A DNA stretch of 31,880 nucleotides from Funneliformis mosseae. Taxonomy: Eukaryota; Glomeromycota; Glomeromycetes; Glomerales; Glomeraceae. Shown here piece after piece: positions 1-9,821 of the stretch. The notes beneath the pieces were generated by a model. The model saw only the letters and a list, made by a program, of their open reading frames with translations, was not told where the DNA came from and searched no databases. Made by a program: the position numbers and the translations under genes. How positions within the stretch are numbered: position 1 is the first letter of the stretch; each line of letters starts with the position of its first letter. Location of the stretch: assembly GCA_910592005.1 (NCBI GenBank), contig CAJVPP010000464.1, positions 1 to 31,880 of the forward strand, read 5' to 3'.

Positions 1-1051
1 AATGGATTATTCTGAAGCGCCAAAATTTGTCCCTGCAAATTTAAAATATTCTGGCCTCTTTGCCTAATCACTAGCTGAAAAACAAACTTTTCACGTAGCA
101 ATTCACCAATGCGGGTTTGTTTTCATGCTATAATGATTAACATCCTATTTACCTGGTTTTGAGCATTAGTTTGCAATTGTCAGATATTTTGCTGAAAACG
201 GTTAGTATCTCACTAATACAATAGCTGTTTAGCAAATTTTTCTCGCAATAATTCTTGAACATGCCTATCTTTATCCCGATATGAAAATATCCAGTGACGG
301 GATTCTTGTCTCTTATTATTATAGGCCAGCATAGCCAAGTCCTGTTCTCTTTGAGTATTATCTCTTTCCCTCGCAGCTCTATCAGTCTGAACTCAAGATT
401 CATCTAATAATCGCTGGGATCGCAAATTTTCATTTCTCATATCCTTTAACTGTTGTATAAGAACCCATTCCCACTTATTTATTTTATTTAATAAATTCTG
501 ATACTGATCACGCTCAGCTGTAATATTTGCAAAGTAACCCAAATAGTATTTAACGAGCCTCTGATACCATCTATAACATTGGCAGGATTCTGCATAGGCG
601 TGCTAGCCCCTCTAATGTGATTTTCAATTCGATCTAATCCTTTATTAATATTTACAATAAGATTAGCTGTTGCCATACCTAAAGCATTTATTGAGATTTT
701 TTTATCTATAAGAATCTGGATTCTTGCTTTAAGACTCCTAACCTTATTTTCGAGCTCTATGATTCAGCCATCTTGAACAAATCTAGCCTCATCTTTGAAT
801 TTTTTATCTTGTTGTAAGATCCTAAGCTGTTTTCGCAAATCAGATATTTCTGATTTAAGTTTCTCTATCTCTTTTTCGTGGACTATGATAGTATTATCCT
901 GTAATGAGATAGTCTGATAATATTGCTCAAGCTCCTTCATGAGAGAGCGAACTTTTTTTTCATTGCTCTTATTAGTAAAAATCTTATCTTGAAGCTCACT
1001 ACAAAGCTCCTGGTTCGTATCTAAAAGCTGTGAATATGCTGGATCAGACAT
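1..1051 (-). pseudogene. Coiled-coil protein of a Polinton-like block, 3' end outside window
   Basis: The protein starts MSDPAYSQLL at 1051 and reads leftwards off the window edge. Residues 10-95 are a heptad-type coiled coil rich in Glu, Lys and Leu. A second charged helical region (RDNTQREQ, YNNKRQESRHW) carries two copies of a unit of about 45 residues beginning (V/I)xELLREKF, one near 250 and one near 90. The frame is broken at 764-766 (TGA), by an indel between about 500 and 545, and again at 393-395, 210-215 (adjacent TAG and TGA), 180-182 and 123-125. The gene is divergent from the integrase with only about 52 bases between starts, so the two probably belonged to the same element. Function is unknown; a structural or DNA-organising role is only a guess. 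Confidence 0.7.
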
Positions 1052-1103
1052 GGTATTATTCAGCCCTGATTTATAGTACTATCATAATAATCCTACCTTG
1101 AGA
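1052..1103. promoter_or_regulatory. Short divergent intergenic region, presumed bidirectional promoter
   Basis: These 52 bases separate the ATG of the coiled-coil gene (minus, 1051) from the ATG of the integrase frame (plus, 1104). The sequence is AT-rich with no clear TATA box. A promoter role is inferred only from the divergent arrangement. Confidence 0.3.
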
Positions 1104-2777
1104 ATGAGTCAATTACAAATTGTGATAGATCCCGATGAAGAGTTCCGTATAGTCTGTAGACTTTTATTTTATAATATACCTGGTTTTCATCCCAATGCAA
1201 AAAAACTACATAAAGCGTGTCAGGAAGAAGGATATTCTTTTCGATTACAGGATATCACAAAATGGGTAAAATACCAATATAGTTACCAAATTTATTGACA
1301 GCCATTGCCATGCAAAGCTGAGGCAAGCTTTTCGAAGATTAAGATTCCAAGCAAAGTTCATCAGTGTGATATTTTGCTCTATACTTACGATGATCAGGAT
1401 AGTAGAAGGGTTTTCGTTTGTAATTTGCTAGTCATAGATATGACAACGCGTTATAAGGAAGGACATTCTTTAACATCAAGAAATAGCTTAGAAATCTGGA
1501 TTGCAATCAAAGAAATATATGAGGATCCTTCTAACCCTCTCACATGGCCGACATTATTAATGACTGATGGTGATGCTTCGTTCTGAGATGCATTTTCGCG
1601 AGAGATGCAACAGTACAATGTTACTATACGTGTTGTTGACCTTTATAGTTTTGAGAGCTTAGCTTTGATTAAAGCGTTCAAGAAAAATTTAGCAAAGTTA
1701 ATATATAAGGTCTAATATGCTATAGAAGGACAATTAGCCAAAGGGGAGCGATCAAGATTATGGAATAAAATCCTTAAGAAATACATTGATTTTATGAATA
1801 ATAGTAAGACTCGCCTTATCAAAATATCACCAGTTCATGCTATGACTCTAGAAGAGGTTGAATCAAAACCTTCTAGTAAAGCTAAGCGGGCAATTGGAAG
1901 ATACGAAAAGATAAAGTTAAAAAAGGGTACAGCAATTAGATATTTGTTGAAATCAGGCGAGCTGGAAGGCGATTACAGGCATCAGGCAACTGATCTGTAC
2001 TGGTCATTACGTATGTATAAGATCAAAAGAGTTGTTATTAGAAGGAATTCACCACAACCAGTCTTATATTATCTTGAGGATGAACCTATTGAATCAACTG
2101 CTCACTTGATGGGATGGAATCCTAAATGACCTTTTAAATATGAGAAACTCCAAGTAATTGAGAAATCCGATAAAATCAAATATCCGCCCGATGAATTTAT
2201 GCGAAAATACCATGATTCTAGATTTATTCACTTCACTCGAATTACAGATAATAAGCTAACACAAGCTGAAGGTTATGCAAAGAGACGTAGCAGACAATGT
2301 CTTAGAAAGACCGGGCGGATAAATGATCATAATATATATCTTTAGTCCTGTGAAAATGATGCGCATCAGTGGGAGTATCCATTAAAATATATTGTGAAAA
2401 AATTCGAATGGTGCCCCTTATGCCACCATACTCGAGAAAGGACATGCCGATACATTTTCGAAGATCTGCTAGGTAAGAAGTTCCCATCACGTAGGCCTAA
2501 TTTTTTGGATGGGATGCAACTCGATGGGTATAACGAGGAATTACAACTAGCATTCGAATTCTATGGTAGGCAATACTATAGTCTTAATTTAATGTTCTAT
2601 AGGAGAGGTCAGATAGATTTAGAGGAGCAGAGAACGCGCGATCAGAAAAAGCAGGACATTTGCAGGGAGCATAGTATATATCTTATCGAAGTGCTTTATA
2701 CATGTGACCTTTTTCCCTATATCAGATATACGCTAATCGAGAAAGAATTCTTGGGTGAAGCGAAGCCTAACCCTTAA
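1104..2777 (+). pseudogene. Polinton/Maverick-type DDE integrase continuing in frame into a zinc ribbon and Vsr-like nuclease
   Basis: One frame runs from ATG 1104 to TAA 2775-2777 (about 557 codons) with stops at 1296, 1584, 1713, 2127 and 2343. Residues 1-340 resemble rve-type integrases of Polintons: first Asp in HQCDILL, the TTRYKEG segment, second Asp in LLMTDGDASF, then the GELEGDYRHQATDLYWSL and KIKRVV/VLYYLED strands typical of the integrase C-terminal part. The expected third catalytic Glu lies in ALIKAFKKNL, where a Lys stands. From about 2130 a further region holds one zinc-ribbon unit (SCEN, HQW, EWCPLC) and then a PD-(D/E)XK core: [33 protein letters not shown] and a late LIEVLY strand. 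No chromodomain is visible. The element is almost certainly immobile. Whether the nuclease half was once a separate gene is unclear, but no frame change is needed to join them. Confidence 0.85.
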
Positions 2778-2782
2778 AAATT

Positions 2783-2830
2783 CATGTGATTTCGCTAACG
2801 GCCCATCAGCCAAAATTTTGCCAAGAAATT
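2783..2830 (+). promoter_or_regulatory. E-box-like plus GCCAAGAAA block upstream of the ATPase
   Basis: A CATGTG at 2783-2788 is followed at 2819-2828 by TTTTGCCAAGAAA-type sequence, 45 bases before the ATPase start. The same pairing (CACGTG or a variant, then GCCAAGAAA) occurs upstream of minus-strand coiled-coil genes at 4816-4871 and 19300-19360. The recurrence suggests a shared promoter element or a small dispersed repeat. No function is shown. Confidence 0.4.
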
Positions 2831-2874
2831 TGCAAGATGATTTTTAGTATATCGTTAATAATACTTAGTTTGAC

Positions 2875-3636
2875 ATGAAAATAAAAAAGCTCGAGCCAGT
2901 TGATAGGCTTGTATACCATATTAACGAGATTAAAGATGCTCGAAAATACAATGGCAATTCCAGTACACCCCAATGGCCTTTCACAGTTCTAATTTGTGGC
3001 CGTACTAATTTGGGAAAAACTAATAAGGTTCTTAATCTCATGCTCGGAAATAAGCTTTATCAAATGTTTAATAGGAAGAAGAAAGTGACACGCTATATCA
3101 AGTGTGATGATTTACTATTCATCAGCCACTAACTCAAGGAGCTGAAATATATGTACCTCAAATTAGCATTCCAGATAATTGCAAATAGTCCGAAGCCATA
3201 CTGTGAAAATATTACATTCTGAGCTTTGAAACCTGATAAAATCCCTAAGGTGAATTCATTTTCTCCGGATAGAGGTATAGCGACTATATTTAAAGATGTA
3301 TGTGCTGATTCAAAAAAAGTGCAGGAGAAAATCATCCCTTATTTTGTTAAGAGGCGATATTATAACATCAGTTCGATATATGTATCCCAGAGTTATTTTG
3401 ACTGCCCAAAGATAATACGGAAAAATCTCACACATGTCTATTTATTTAACGGGTCATGCATTACAGACAAACTAGTCAGAATTGTGCGTCAATATGCTAA
3501 TGACTGGCGTAGTGTAATTAAAATTATTGATAAGTATTTATGTGAGCAAAAATTTATTGTTTTTGATCTAACTGTACCTCGCGAGCATCCACACAGGATA
3601 CGCGTCAGCTGGGATATACCTCTCACTAATGAGTAG
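2875..3636 (+). pseudogene. A32-like DNA-packaging ATPase of a Polinton-like element
   Basis: The frame runs from ATG 2875 to TAG 3634-3636, 253 residues, close to the usual size for Polinton packaging ATPases. The Walker A loop is GRTNLGKTN at residues 42-50, preceded by a hydrophobic strand (PFTVLIC). The Walker B region is [16 protein letters not shown], in which the first acidic residue expected after the hydrophobic strand is Lys. A sensor-like segment [20 protein letters not shown] follows, as in FtsK/HerA-type packaging ATPases. Stops at 3130-3132 and 3220-3222 interrupt it. It lies just downstream of the integrase on the same strand, which supports one element. Its role would have been loading element DNA into capsids. 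Confidence 0.8.
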
Positions 3637-3650
3637 AATTTTCTTAGGTA

Positions 3651-4343
3651 CTAAGGATGAAATGTATATTTTTTCCTAGTTTCTAGATCATGTTCAGATT
3701 CACTACGCCTCTTCGCCCATAATTTTCTTTCATAAGTGCTAGAATATATTTCTGGTTCTATAGTCACATTATTATGCTTCATTTTAGAAAGGATCTGATC
3801 AACAAGAGCGATAATTTTTCTATCTTTAACAGAAATAATATCCTCCAGATTCTGGCATCTATTCTCTAACAAATCAATGGACTTTTCAACTGATGCAATA
3901 GCTTTTTTCGTATCAGAAATTATACTTTTGAAGAAAGCTACCGAATCTGATAATTGGGTGACTTTCCCACCACTCTCCTCTAAAGACCTGCTCATAGCTA
4001 CCTCACGAGACTTATATTGCTCTTGCAAGTCGAAAAGCTCTTCAATTTTTTTTTTCAATACCTGCTTTGATATACACAACTCCTCATTTTCTTGCCTTAA
4101 TGAAATTTCATAGTCGCTAGTAATAGGCTTCATCTTCTGACGCTCTTTTTGCTTAATATAATTTCCAACTACTTTATTTAACAAATCTTCCACTTTGGGA
4201 TGGATACTACTTGCCTGTTCTAGCGATAATGAATGTTTTCGTGATGTAAGACGACGCCATGTATCTATTTTGATGGAATGAGAAAGCTGGTTAAGTTGCT
4301 TTGAGTAATATACGTGAAAAGATGGTATTAGTATACCAGTCAT
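3651..4343 (-). CDS. Intact 230-residue coiled-coil protein, unknown function
   Basis: The ORF is uninterrupted from ATG 4343 to the stop at 3651. The first 75 residues are basic and mixed; residues 80-200 are strongly helical with heptad-like Leu/Ile spacing (RQENEELCISKQVLKKKIEEL, and VEKSIDLLENRCQNLEDI). The C-terminus is basic (YERKLWAKRRSESEHD). It converges on the ATPase gene, leaving only 14 bases between stops, and so probably belongs to the Polinton-like block. It has no in-frame stop while its neighbours are broken, so it may be the youngest or only constrained ORF here. I do not recognise the family. A structural or minor virion-type role is speculation. Confidence 0.6.
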   Translation of the reverse strand: MTGILIPSFHVYYSKQLNQLSHSIKIDTWRRLTSRKHSLSLEQASSIHPKVEDLLNKVVGNYIKQKERQKMKPITSDYEISLRQENEELCISKQVLKKKIEELFDLQEQYKSREVAMSRSLEESGGKVTQLSDSVAFFKSIISDTKKAIASVEKSIDLLENRCQNLEDIISVKDRKIIALVDQILSKMKHNNVTIEPEIYSSTYERKLWAKRRSESEHDLETRKKYTFHP

Positions 4344-4590
4344 ATCTTATGGATAATAAAAAAAATTTTGAGAATTTTATAGATTCAGAAATTTTGAGAA
4401 TTTAAGAATTCTATACATTTAGGGAATTCAAAGAATTCTGAGAAATTTACGCGTCAATGTCGCGAGAGATCTGCTAGAAAGCCCTGATCAAATATGCACA
4501 TGATACCCGATTATTGGTTAACAAGAAAAAATCATTTTGGTAGGGATGTTCTGGCTGAAATTTCGCCAAATTAATACATAATCATGTATT
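4344..4590. other. AT-rich spacer with GAATTTT-type imperfect repeats
   Basis: Between about 4365 and 4450 the words GAATTT, AGAATT and TTTGAGAA recur in imperfect copies. No coding sequence, terminal inverted repeat or RNA gene is visible. It could contain the edge of the Polinton-like block, but no matching repeat was found within the window. Confidence 0.35.
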
Positions 4591-4769
4591 TCATGATACA
4601 GATAACAAGTTTTTTATTAATTCATTTTGCGATAGCTTGTCTTCCAATTTTGCAACTCTGGATTAAGCTCAACATTTTCGGCCTTAATTTTATCATTCTT
4701 GACCTCAAGCCTGGCAATGTATTGTTTCAATGAATTGGCCAATCTGGAATCATCTATTTTAGATTGCAT
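4591..4769 (-). pseudogene. N-terminal fragment of a coiled-coil protein
   Basis: From ATG 4769 the frame reads MQSKIDDSRLANSLKQYIAR and continues as a charged coiled coil (LEVKNDKIKAENVEL) to TAA 4617-4619. Shifting by one base near 4660 gives a better continuation, VAKLEDKLSQNELIKN, ending at 4591-4593, so a small indel is likely. It resembles the start of the larger coiled-coil gene at 17631-19210 in composition and in its upstream block. It is probably a truncated member of that family. About 55 residues remain. Confidence 0.55.
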
Positions 4770-4815
4770 GCTTGCGTAATTTAGTATATATTAATATTCA
4801 AAAATAAAAAAAAAT

Positions 4816-4871
4816 CACGTGTTTTCTGAGACTGCGCAGTCCCGCAAATTTGCCAAGAAAATTTTTATTAT
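4816..4871 (-). promoter_or_regulatory. E-box, 12-base palindrome and GCCAAGAAA block upstream of a coiled-coil gene
   Basis: CACGTG lies at 4816-4821. The perfect palindrome GACTGCGCAGTC lies at 4830-4841, and GCCAAGAAAATTTTTATTA at about 4852-4870. The block sits 47-100 bases upstream of the minus-strand start at 4769. The same order and spacing recur upstream of the related gene starting at 19210. Shared placement before related genes argues for promoter function, or for a duplicated flank. Confidence 0.5.
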
Positions 4872-4988
4872 CTGATGCTTATCTTATATGAAAAAAATAT
4901 AGATGAATATGTAAAAATAATCGGCCATCAGGGCACTTTATTGATATAGGAAAAATAAAATACAAATTTTACTACAATATAATCCTAT

Positions 4989-6821
4989 TTAATCGGAATC
5001 TATGTTTGAACTATCTTTATTTCTTTTGGATCTAACAGAGGGCGCATTAAGCAGTAAAGATATATTAACTATTAGAATGTTCTGTAGAATTAGCAAAGTC
5101 TTTACAAAATTTGTTACAGTAGACGGGTCTGATTGTTATACAAGGATTTTTGATTCGTAAAGATGGTAATAATGATGCACATTTTCCACATCCCTAATAA
5201 GAATATTTAAACACATTATTCGTCCAGCAACTTGCATTCCAATGATTCTGAATTCACCTTTATCTGGTTCAGATGATTTATGAGCCCAATATATCCATCA
5301 TTAGCTTCACGCCATAACTTTATTTTATCATCTTTTTTCTTCTGTAGTATGCAAGACAAGCATGAACACTCAACATATATGAGCTCATATTTTTTTTCAT
5401 CATGCTTTATCACAAACATGATATCTGGCTGTCTTCCTGTTCGCCTTTCGCCTTTCCTATCCACACTAGCTGAACTTTGACGTTTAGCACTAAAAGATAA
5501 TAATATTAATATTAGTCTAGAAGTCTTCACAATACCAATTTTCCTAATTATATTATTACTTACATGCTAATATAAGACGACCTTCCTAAAGGAAGTCCTT
5601 CTAATATGGCCTGAATAGCAGATACTATTACGTTAGTTACATAAGTACCTTCATTTTGTGATTTTGCGAACTCAGAGCTAAATGCAGGATTATTTCATGA
5701 ATCGTTTAGAGAATTCAAAATTCTTGATGTGACGTCTGCAAGCTCCTCATCTGATTCTTTTCACTTCCCATTATGCGAAAGTTTTTGTAATAAAATGCTC
5801 ATATTACTCTCAGCAAAGTTAACTACAAATTCTTCACATTTTTCCCATATAATTCGTGGAAGAGATGAAGGAACTATATCCTCTACTGGTTTCTAATGAT
5901 AGCATAAATTAAAATGATGTTTAGATTAAAAAAATCATGTGACACTGTGAAAAAAATTCACATACTTTTTGTCAAGAAAAAAATTTTACCATAAAAGATT
6001 CCCTCAGCCGTTCTAGTAATTTCTGTACCAGATCTGAATCATCGCTAATTACTTGGTTGGCTAGAGGATCTTTCCAAGTTAAGTCAGAAATAGATACTTC
6101 ATTTACATCCGAAAACAAATGCTGGTAAAGCTGTGACGTATTTTTCTGAGTTTATCCTTCAGTGCCTTGATATTTTTTTTGATTTTATCTGAAGTAAGAG
6201 GCCTTTCTCCATTTGTTTTCACCGCGCTAATATTACGTAAACTACAGACTGTTTTAAAGCCAATTTTGAACTAATGCAGATATATAATTAATTAACTCAG
6301 GTATATATATATTTAAAAAATTATCAAAAGCGCATGCGCTATCAGATTAAAATGAAGCCATATTCTCACATGGTTAGCTACTCCAACACTCAAATAAAGA
6401 CTTTATGTGATACTGAAATAACCACATTTAACTAAGCATATAGTTATAGCCTAACTACCCTTCACACTGCCGAGGAAAAAATCCTGTGAGTGGGCTAATA
6501 GGATATTTAGTCTATTATGCTTTCTCCTTCAGAATGGTATCACTGTCTGCGTTATTCATCACTCAATAAATCCTCTATTTACTCAAAGCTTTGATATCTT
6601 ACCTCTGGTAGAATTTCGAGAAGAGTAGTATGACGTGAAGAACCTTGTTTGTATTGATTTTTTGCAAATGTCACAGCCCGCTCGATAATACTTTTTAGCT
6701 CATTTTAAGTTATCCAGGGATTTTCTTCAATTCCTTGGTAAATAACAGACCCAACGGTAATGTTCTCTTCCTCAGTATTTGACAAGAAATTATAAATTTT
6801 AGTGTATAAATTGGCAGGCAT
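4989..6821 (-). pseudogene. Four-exon gene with a restriction-enzyme-like core, unknown role
   Basis: The reconstruction is exon 1 6603-6821, exon 2 5990-6226, exon 3 5564-5892 and exon 4 4989-5489, about 428 residues. The introns are 6227-6602, 5893-5989 and 5490-5563, each with GTAAGA, GTAAAA or GTAAGT donors and TTAG or TTTTAG acceptors. Phases agree except for one missing base in exon 4 near 5290. Exon 1 starts MPANLYTKIYNF. Exon 4 has a basic patch (DRKGERRTGRQPDIMFV) and a YELIYVECS strand, which together look like the Asp and Glu of a PD-(D/E)XK fold without the usual Lys. In-frame stops: one in exon 1 (ENPWIT then stop), two in exon 2, two in exon 3 and one in exon 4. The first intron, 376 bases, is long here, and coding-looking sequence continues past its donor, so the exon 1 boundary is uncertain. 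Confidence 0.6.
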
Positions 6822-7235
6822 GGTAAAAATAAAAGAATTTACAAGGCATAATAATTTCACTATACTACCCTTTTAAATGACTCCATTTACTTCCCTCTAG
6901 GCTTGCATTCATGTTGGGGAAGAGACAGGAGAATATGCAACAAACCTTTACGCCAAACTTTTGTGTTAGAGAATAAGGGCATGCAGAATGTGCATTGAAG
7001 ATCTTGACATTTAGAATGGTGTTGGGGATAATGCATATACGAACTTTTTCGCTTACTCAATCACAGAAAGACCCAGCAACATTATATAGACATTATTCTA
7101 CTTAGAATATAATAGAAATATCCCATCCTCCGAAGCAAACATACATATCAGTAAATGCTATTCTGCTAAATATTATTTGGCCAAATGTTATAAGGGAAAA
7201 AAAAATTCAAAATATTTTTGGAGATCGATTTCTAA
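6822..7235. other. Intergenic, nothing recognised
   Basis: About 400 bases of AT-rich sequence between the four-exon gene and the next minus-strand pseudogene. Translations on both strands show no convincing domain or codon conservation. Confidence 0.4.
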
Positions 7236-7239
7236 TTAA

Positions 7240-8240
7240 TTTGTCGCACAAATAGTTACACAGAGTTACAGATGATTTGCGGAGTATCACCTATTACATC
7301 ATATGCACTTTAACGAGGATCAAAAATGTGCTAATTTATATCGCATACGCCAACATGCATTGTGACTGGACAATATATTATTTTATTAAGACAATATTCG
7401 GGATCTGGGTCAAGGACTAATCTGAAAAATTCGGCGCACAAACTCATAATTATCATCCAAATCTGAGAAATTCACGGTAATATCCTTTTCATGAATATAG
7501 TATAGAAATTCTAATGGCAGGAATTAGCATATTCTTTGTATTTCTGTCAATTTACCTCTATATTTCTCGCAATCTGAAATTCTGATAATATTTTTAAAGT
7601 TATATTTTTTATTAATATGATAATATTTGGGATTCCGTAACCATTTTAACATGTCAGACCAGCCTGTATTTCTAACAACTATATAGCCTTGCTGATATAA
7701 TACTCTAAAAGTAGCTATGTATGCTACAGTACATAATCGTCTATATAACTGATTTCTCTTCGCTTCTGCCTAAGTAGTAGCAAAATAAATGTTATGCCTA
7801 TTTTCTACATAAAATTGGTAACTTATATAATTGGATTCTATTAGTTTTCCATTAATGAAATGATATGTTTTACCATGAGGAACAATATCTAAAAACTTCT
7901 TATTGTCAGGAGTACCATCATTCCTCACTGCCTCCCAAACGTGTTTTGCCAAAGATTCAGGTCTTTTTTTGTAATTCTTGTAAGCTCACTAGATAACTAC
8001 TGCATAGAAATTCTCAAACTGATAGTTGTATTGTCTCGCAATCAAGAATCCCCAAAATCGCTTCATTGATCTTCCTGAACTTCTCGAAAAATACTTTATT
8101 AAAATAGTTATAGATTTGAGGATCTAACTTAGAATAGGTAGATCATGCATAGCGTTTGCAGGTGATAACTAATTTTACTAGGCGATCATGCATGCAGATT
8201 ATATAGCTATCATTTCGCAAAAAAATAAAGTATAAGCTAT
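7240..8240 (-). pseudogene. Unidentified minus-strand protein, frameshifted
   Basis: Reading right to left, the coding trace begins near HDRLVKLVITCKRYA, continues YSKLDPQIYNYFNK, changes frame near 8085-8100, and then gives FWGFLIARQYNYQFENFY, KNYKKRPESLAKHVWEAV, FINGKLIESNYISYQFYV and NPKYYHINKKYNF. Stops occur at several points, including adjacent stops near 7990 and one near 7529. A further frame change near 7420 gives DPDPEYCLNKIIYCP, and the trace fades near 7240. The composition (Tyr- and Lys-rich, few repeats) suggests a globular protein. I do not recognise it. Start and end are approximate. Confidence 0.5.
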
Positions 8241-8324
8241 GTTTGACTAAATATAATTAAGATACATAATGCTAATATTCAGTTGAAAGATATTGCGAAG
8301 CGCCTTATTAGCTAATGGCTAAGT

Positions 8325-9143
8325 CTATTTTCTTTTTGCATTTTTCTGTACAGAATCAAAGTATGCTTCAATAAGATCGCCCGAAGTAGTCCTGCTAGAA
8401 ATATTAGGCATATTTAATTGATCGTTCCAAAAATTTCTAATCTCAGATGCACTTGCACTACGTTGCCTGGTAGGTGAAATACAAGCTGGCTCGAATTTTG
8501 TAGCATTTGGCATAGTATTTTCTGCTATAGTCACTTTAGCTTGCACATAAGCTTCATAGAGAATTGTACGAGTATCATAATCATATGATATCAATGCCAA
8601 TTTATCCTTTTCTGAGTGTGAGGTAGATTGGAAAAAAAGCTCTAGACGAAGACGATTAATTTTAGCCTCTTCTTGTAATATGTATTGTTTATATTGCCAG
8701 ATCTGAAATTCCCTTCTATCAATAGATTTGAGAATTTTATTTCTTCTTGCATGTTCATTCGAAATAGTATTTTCAGAAATACATCTTTTTAAGTGGCTAT
8801 CTTGATAGGAATTATCTAAACGAGAATTTTCAGATATAAAAACTAAGGAGTCACATACATTACAATATATATAATTGGATGGAAGACCATGGACTCTATC
8901 ACTTCTTTCAATTAATTTTCCATACATTGTAATGTATTCATTCCCAGAAAGGATTCCTAGGTTCTCTTTTAAAATTTTTCTAAATGGATTACGAATGTGA
9001 GAGTATCATATTTCTGGTATTTCGTGATCACGTATTTTTGTTAAAGGCCATATTGCTTCAACTATTCTTCTATATTTTTCAAAGTTTATATTACCATAGC
9101 TTACTTGATTTAGCTTAAAATAAGTTCTACTATCTAAATCCAT
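8325..9143 (-). pseudogene. 272-residue protein with a Cys/His cluster and one nonsense codon
   Basis: ATG 9143 (MDLDSRTYFKLNQ) to the stop at 8325 is one continuous frame except for TGA at 9006-9008, in the context PEI-stop-YSHIRNPF. A Trp-to-TGA change would explain it. A start at 8927 just downstream (MYGKLIERSD) could give a 200-residue product without the stop. Residues about 95-125 contain CNVC and then HLKRC, spaced like a C2HC zinc finger. The rest is helical and polar with a Ser-rich C-terminal part. No known enzyme motif is visible. The zinc-finger-like cluster suggests nucleic-acid binding, but this is an inference. Confidence 0.6.
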
Positions 9144-9149
9144 AATAGT

Positions 9150-9340
9150 GTTGTAGTAGATTATAACAGATTATAATGATTTTATTGATTTTATAGTGTT
9201 TTTAACGATTTTAGCTGATTTAGCAATATTATACTCTAATAAATATCAGATTTAAATTTATACATATTTGCTGATTAAGCAGTTTTAATGATTTATAGCG
9301 GTTTTATTAATTTGTAGCCGATTTAGAGAGACTACACACC
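9150..9340. repeat. Low-complexity GATTTTA-type imperfect repeats
   Basis: From about 9172 to 9317, variants of GATTTTATNGATTTTA and GATTTAG recur many times in loose tandem order. There is no coding signal. It lies just upstream of the minus-strand gene starting at 9143, so it may be part of that gene's flank. Simple replication slippage could produce it. Confidence 0.5.
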
Positions 9341-9821
9341 ACTAAATCCAAATTCATTTTTATTCGATTGGGATTTATATAGGCATATGCACAGCGCCTT
9401 ACAAAGTGCCTTAATGGCTCAGCTAAATTGGTTTGTGACATGATGTACTGTATATCGTATCACATGAGATCTTTCTAGTTTCTAGTCAGTTCCTGGCACT
9501 TTCTCGCAACCTTCTCGCAACTCAAATCACGGGATGAGTTACAGATCAGCATTGTGGTGTCAATCAGATTTTGCGCAGTAGCTAAGCCACCATTATTATT
9601 GTTCAATTAATCAGATTAATCATTAGATTAATCATTATATTTATCATTATCTGTTATATTTTTCAACCTTGATATATTACGACGCTAATTTATTCCTCGC
9701 CTACCCATAAATCATGACACATAAAAGAGAGCCCTTCTTAGTTTGTCCGTTACTTCACTTCTTCTTTGCTTTTCATAAAACTTTTCATAAACTTTCCATA
9801 AAGCTTTTCTTGAACATAATA
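9341..9821. other. Intergenic with a short AATCATTAGATT tandem array
   Basis: No gene is seen. Around 9606-9655, AATCAGATT, AATCATTAGATT and ATTATATTT units alternate, giving a small degenerate tandem repeat. The ATG of the trihelix gene follows at 9822. Confidence 0.4.

Noticed and set aside
149..403. 84-residue minus ORF
   Set aside because: It is a shadow one frame off the coiled-coil gene; the neighbouring frame gives the Gln/Arg-rich coiled-coil sequence.
1..4600. Terminal inverted repeats of the Polinton-like block
   Set aside because: I looked for matching ends around 4344-4600 and found none; the left end is outside the window.
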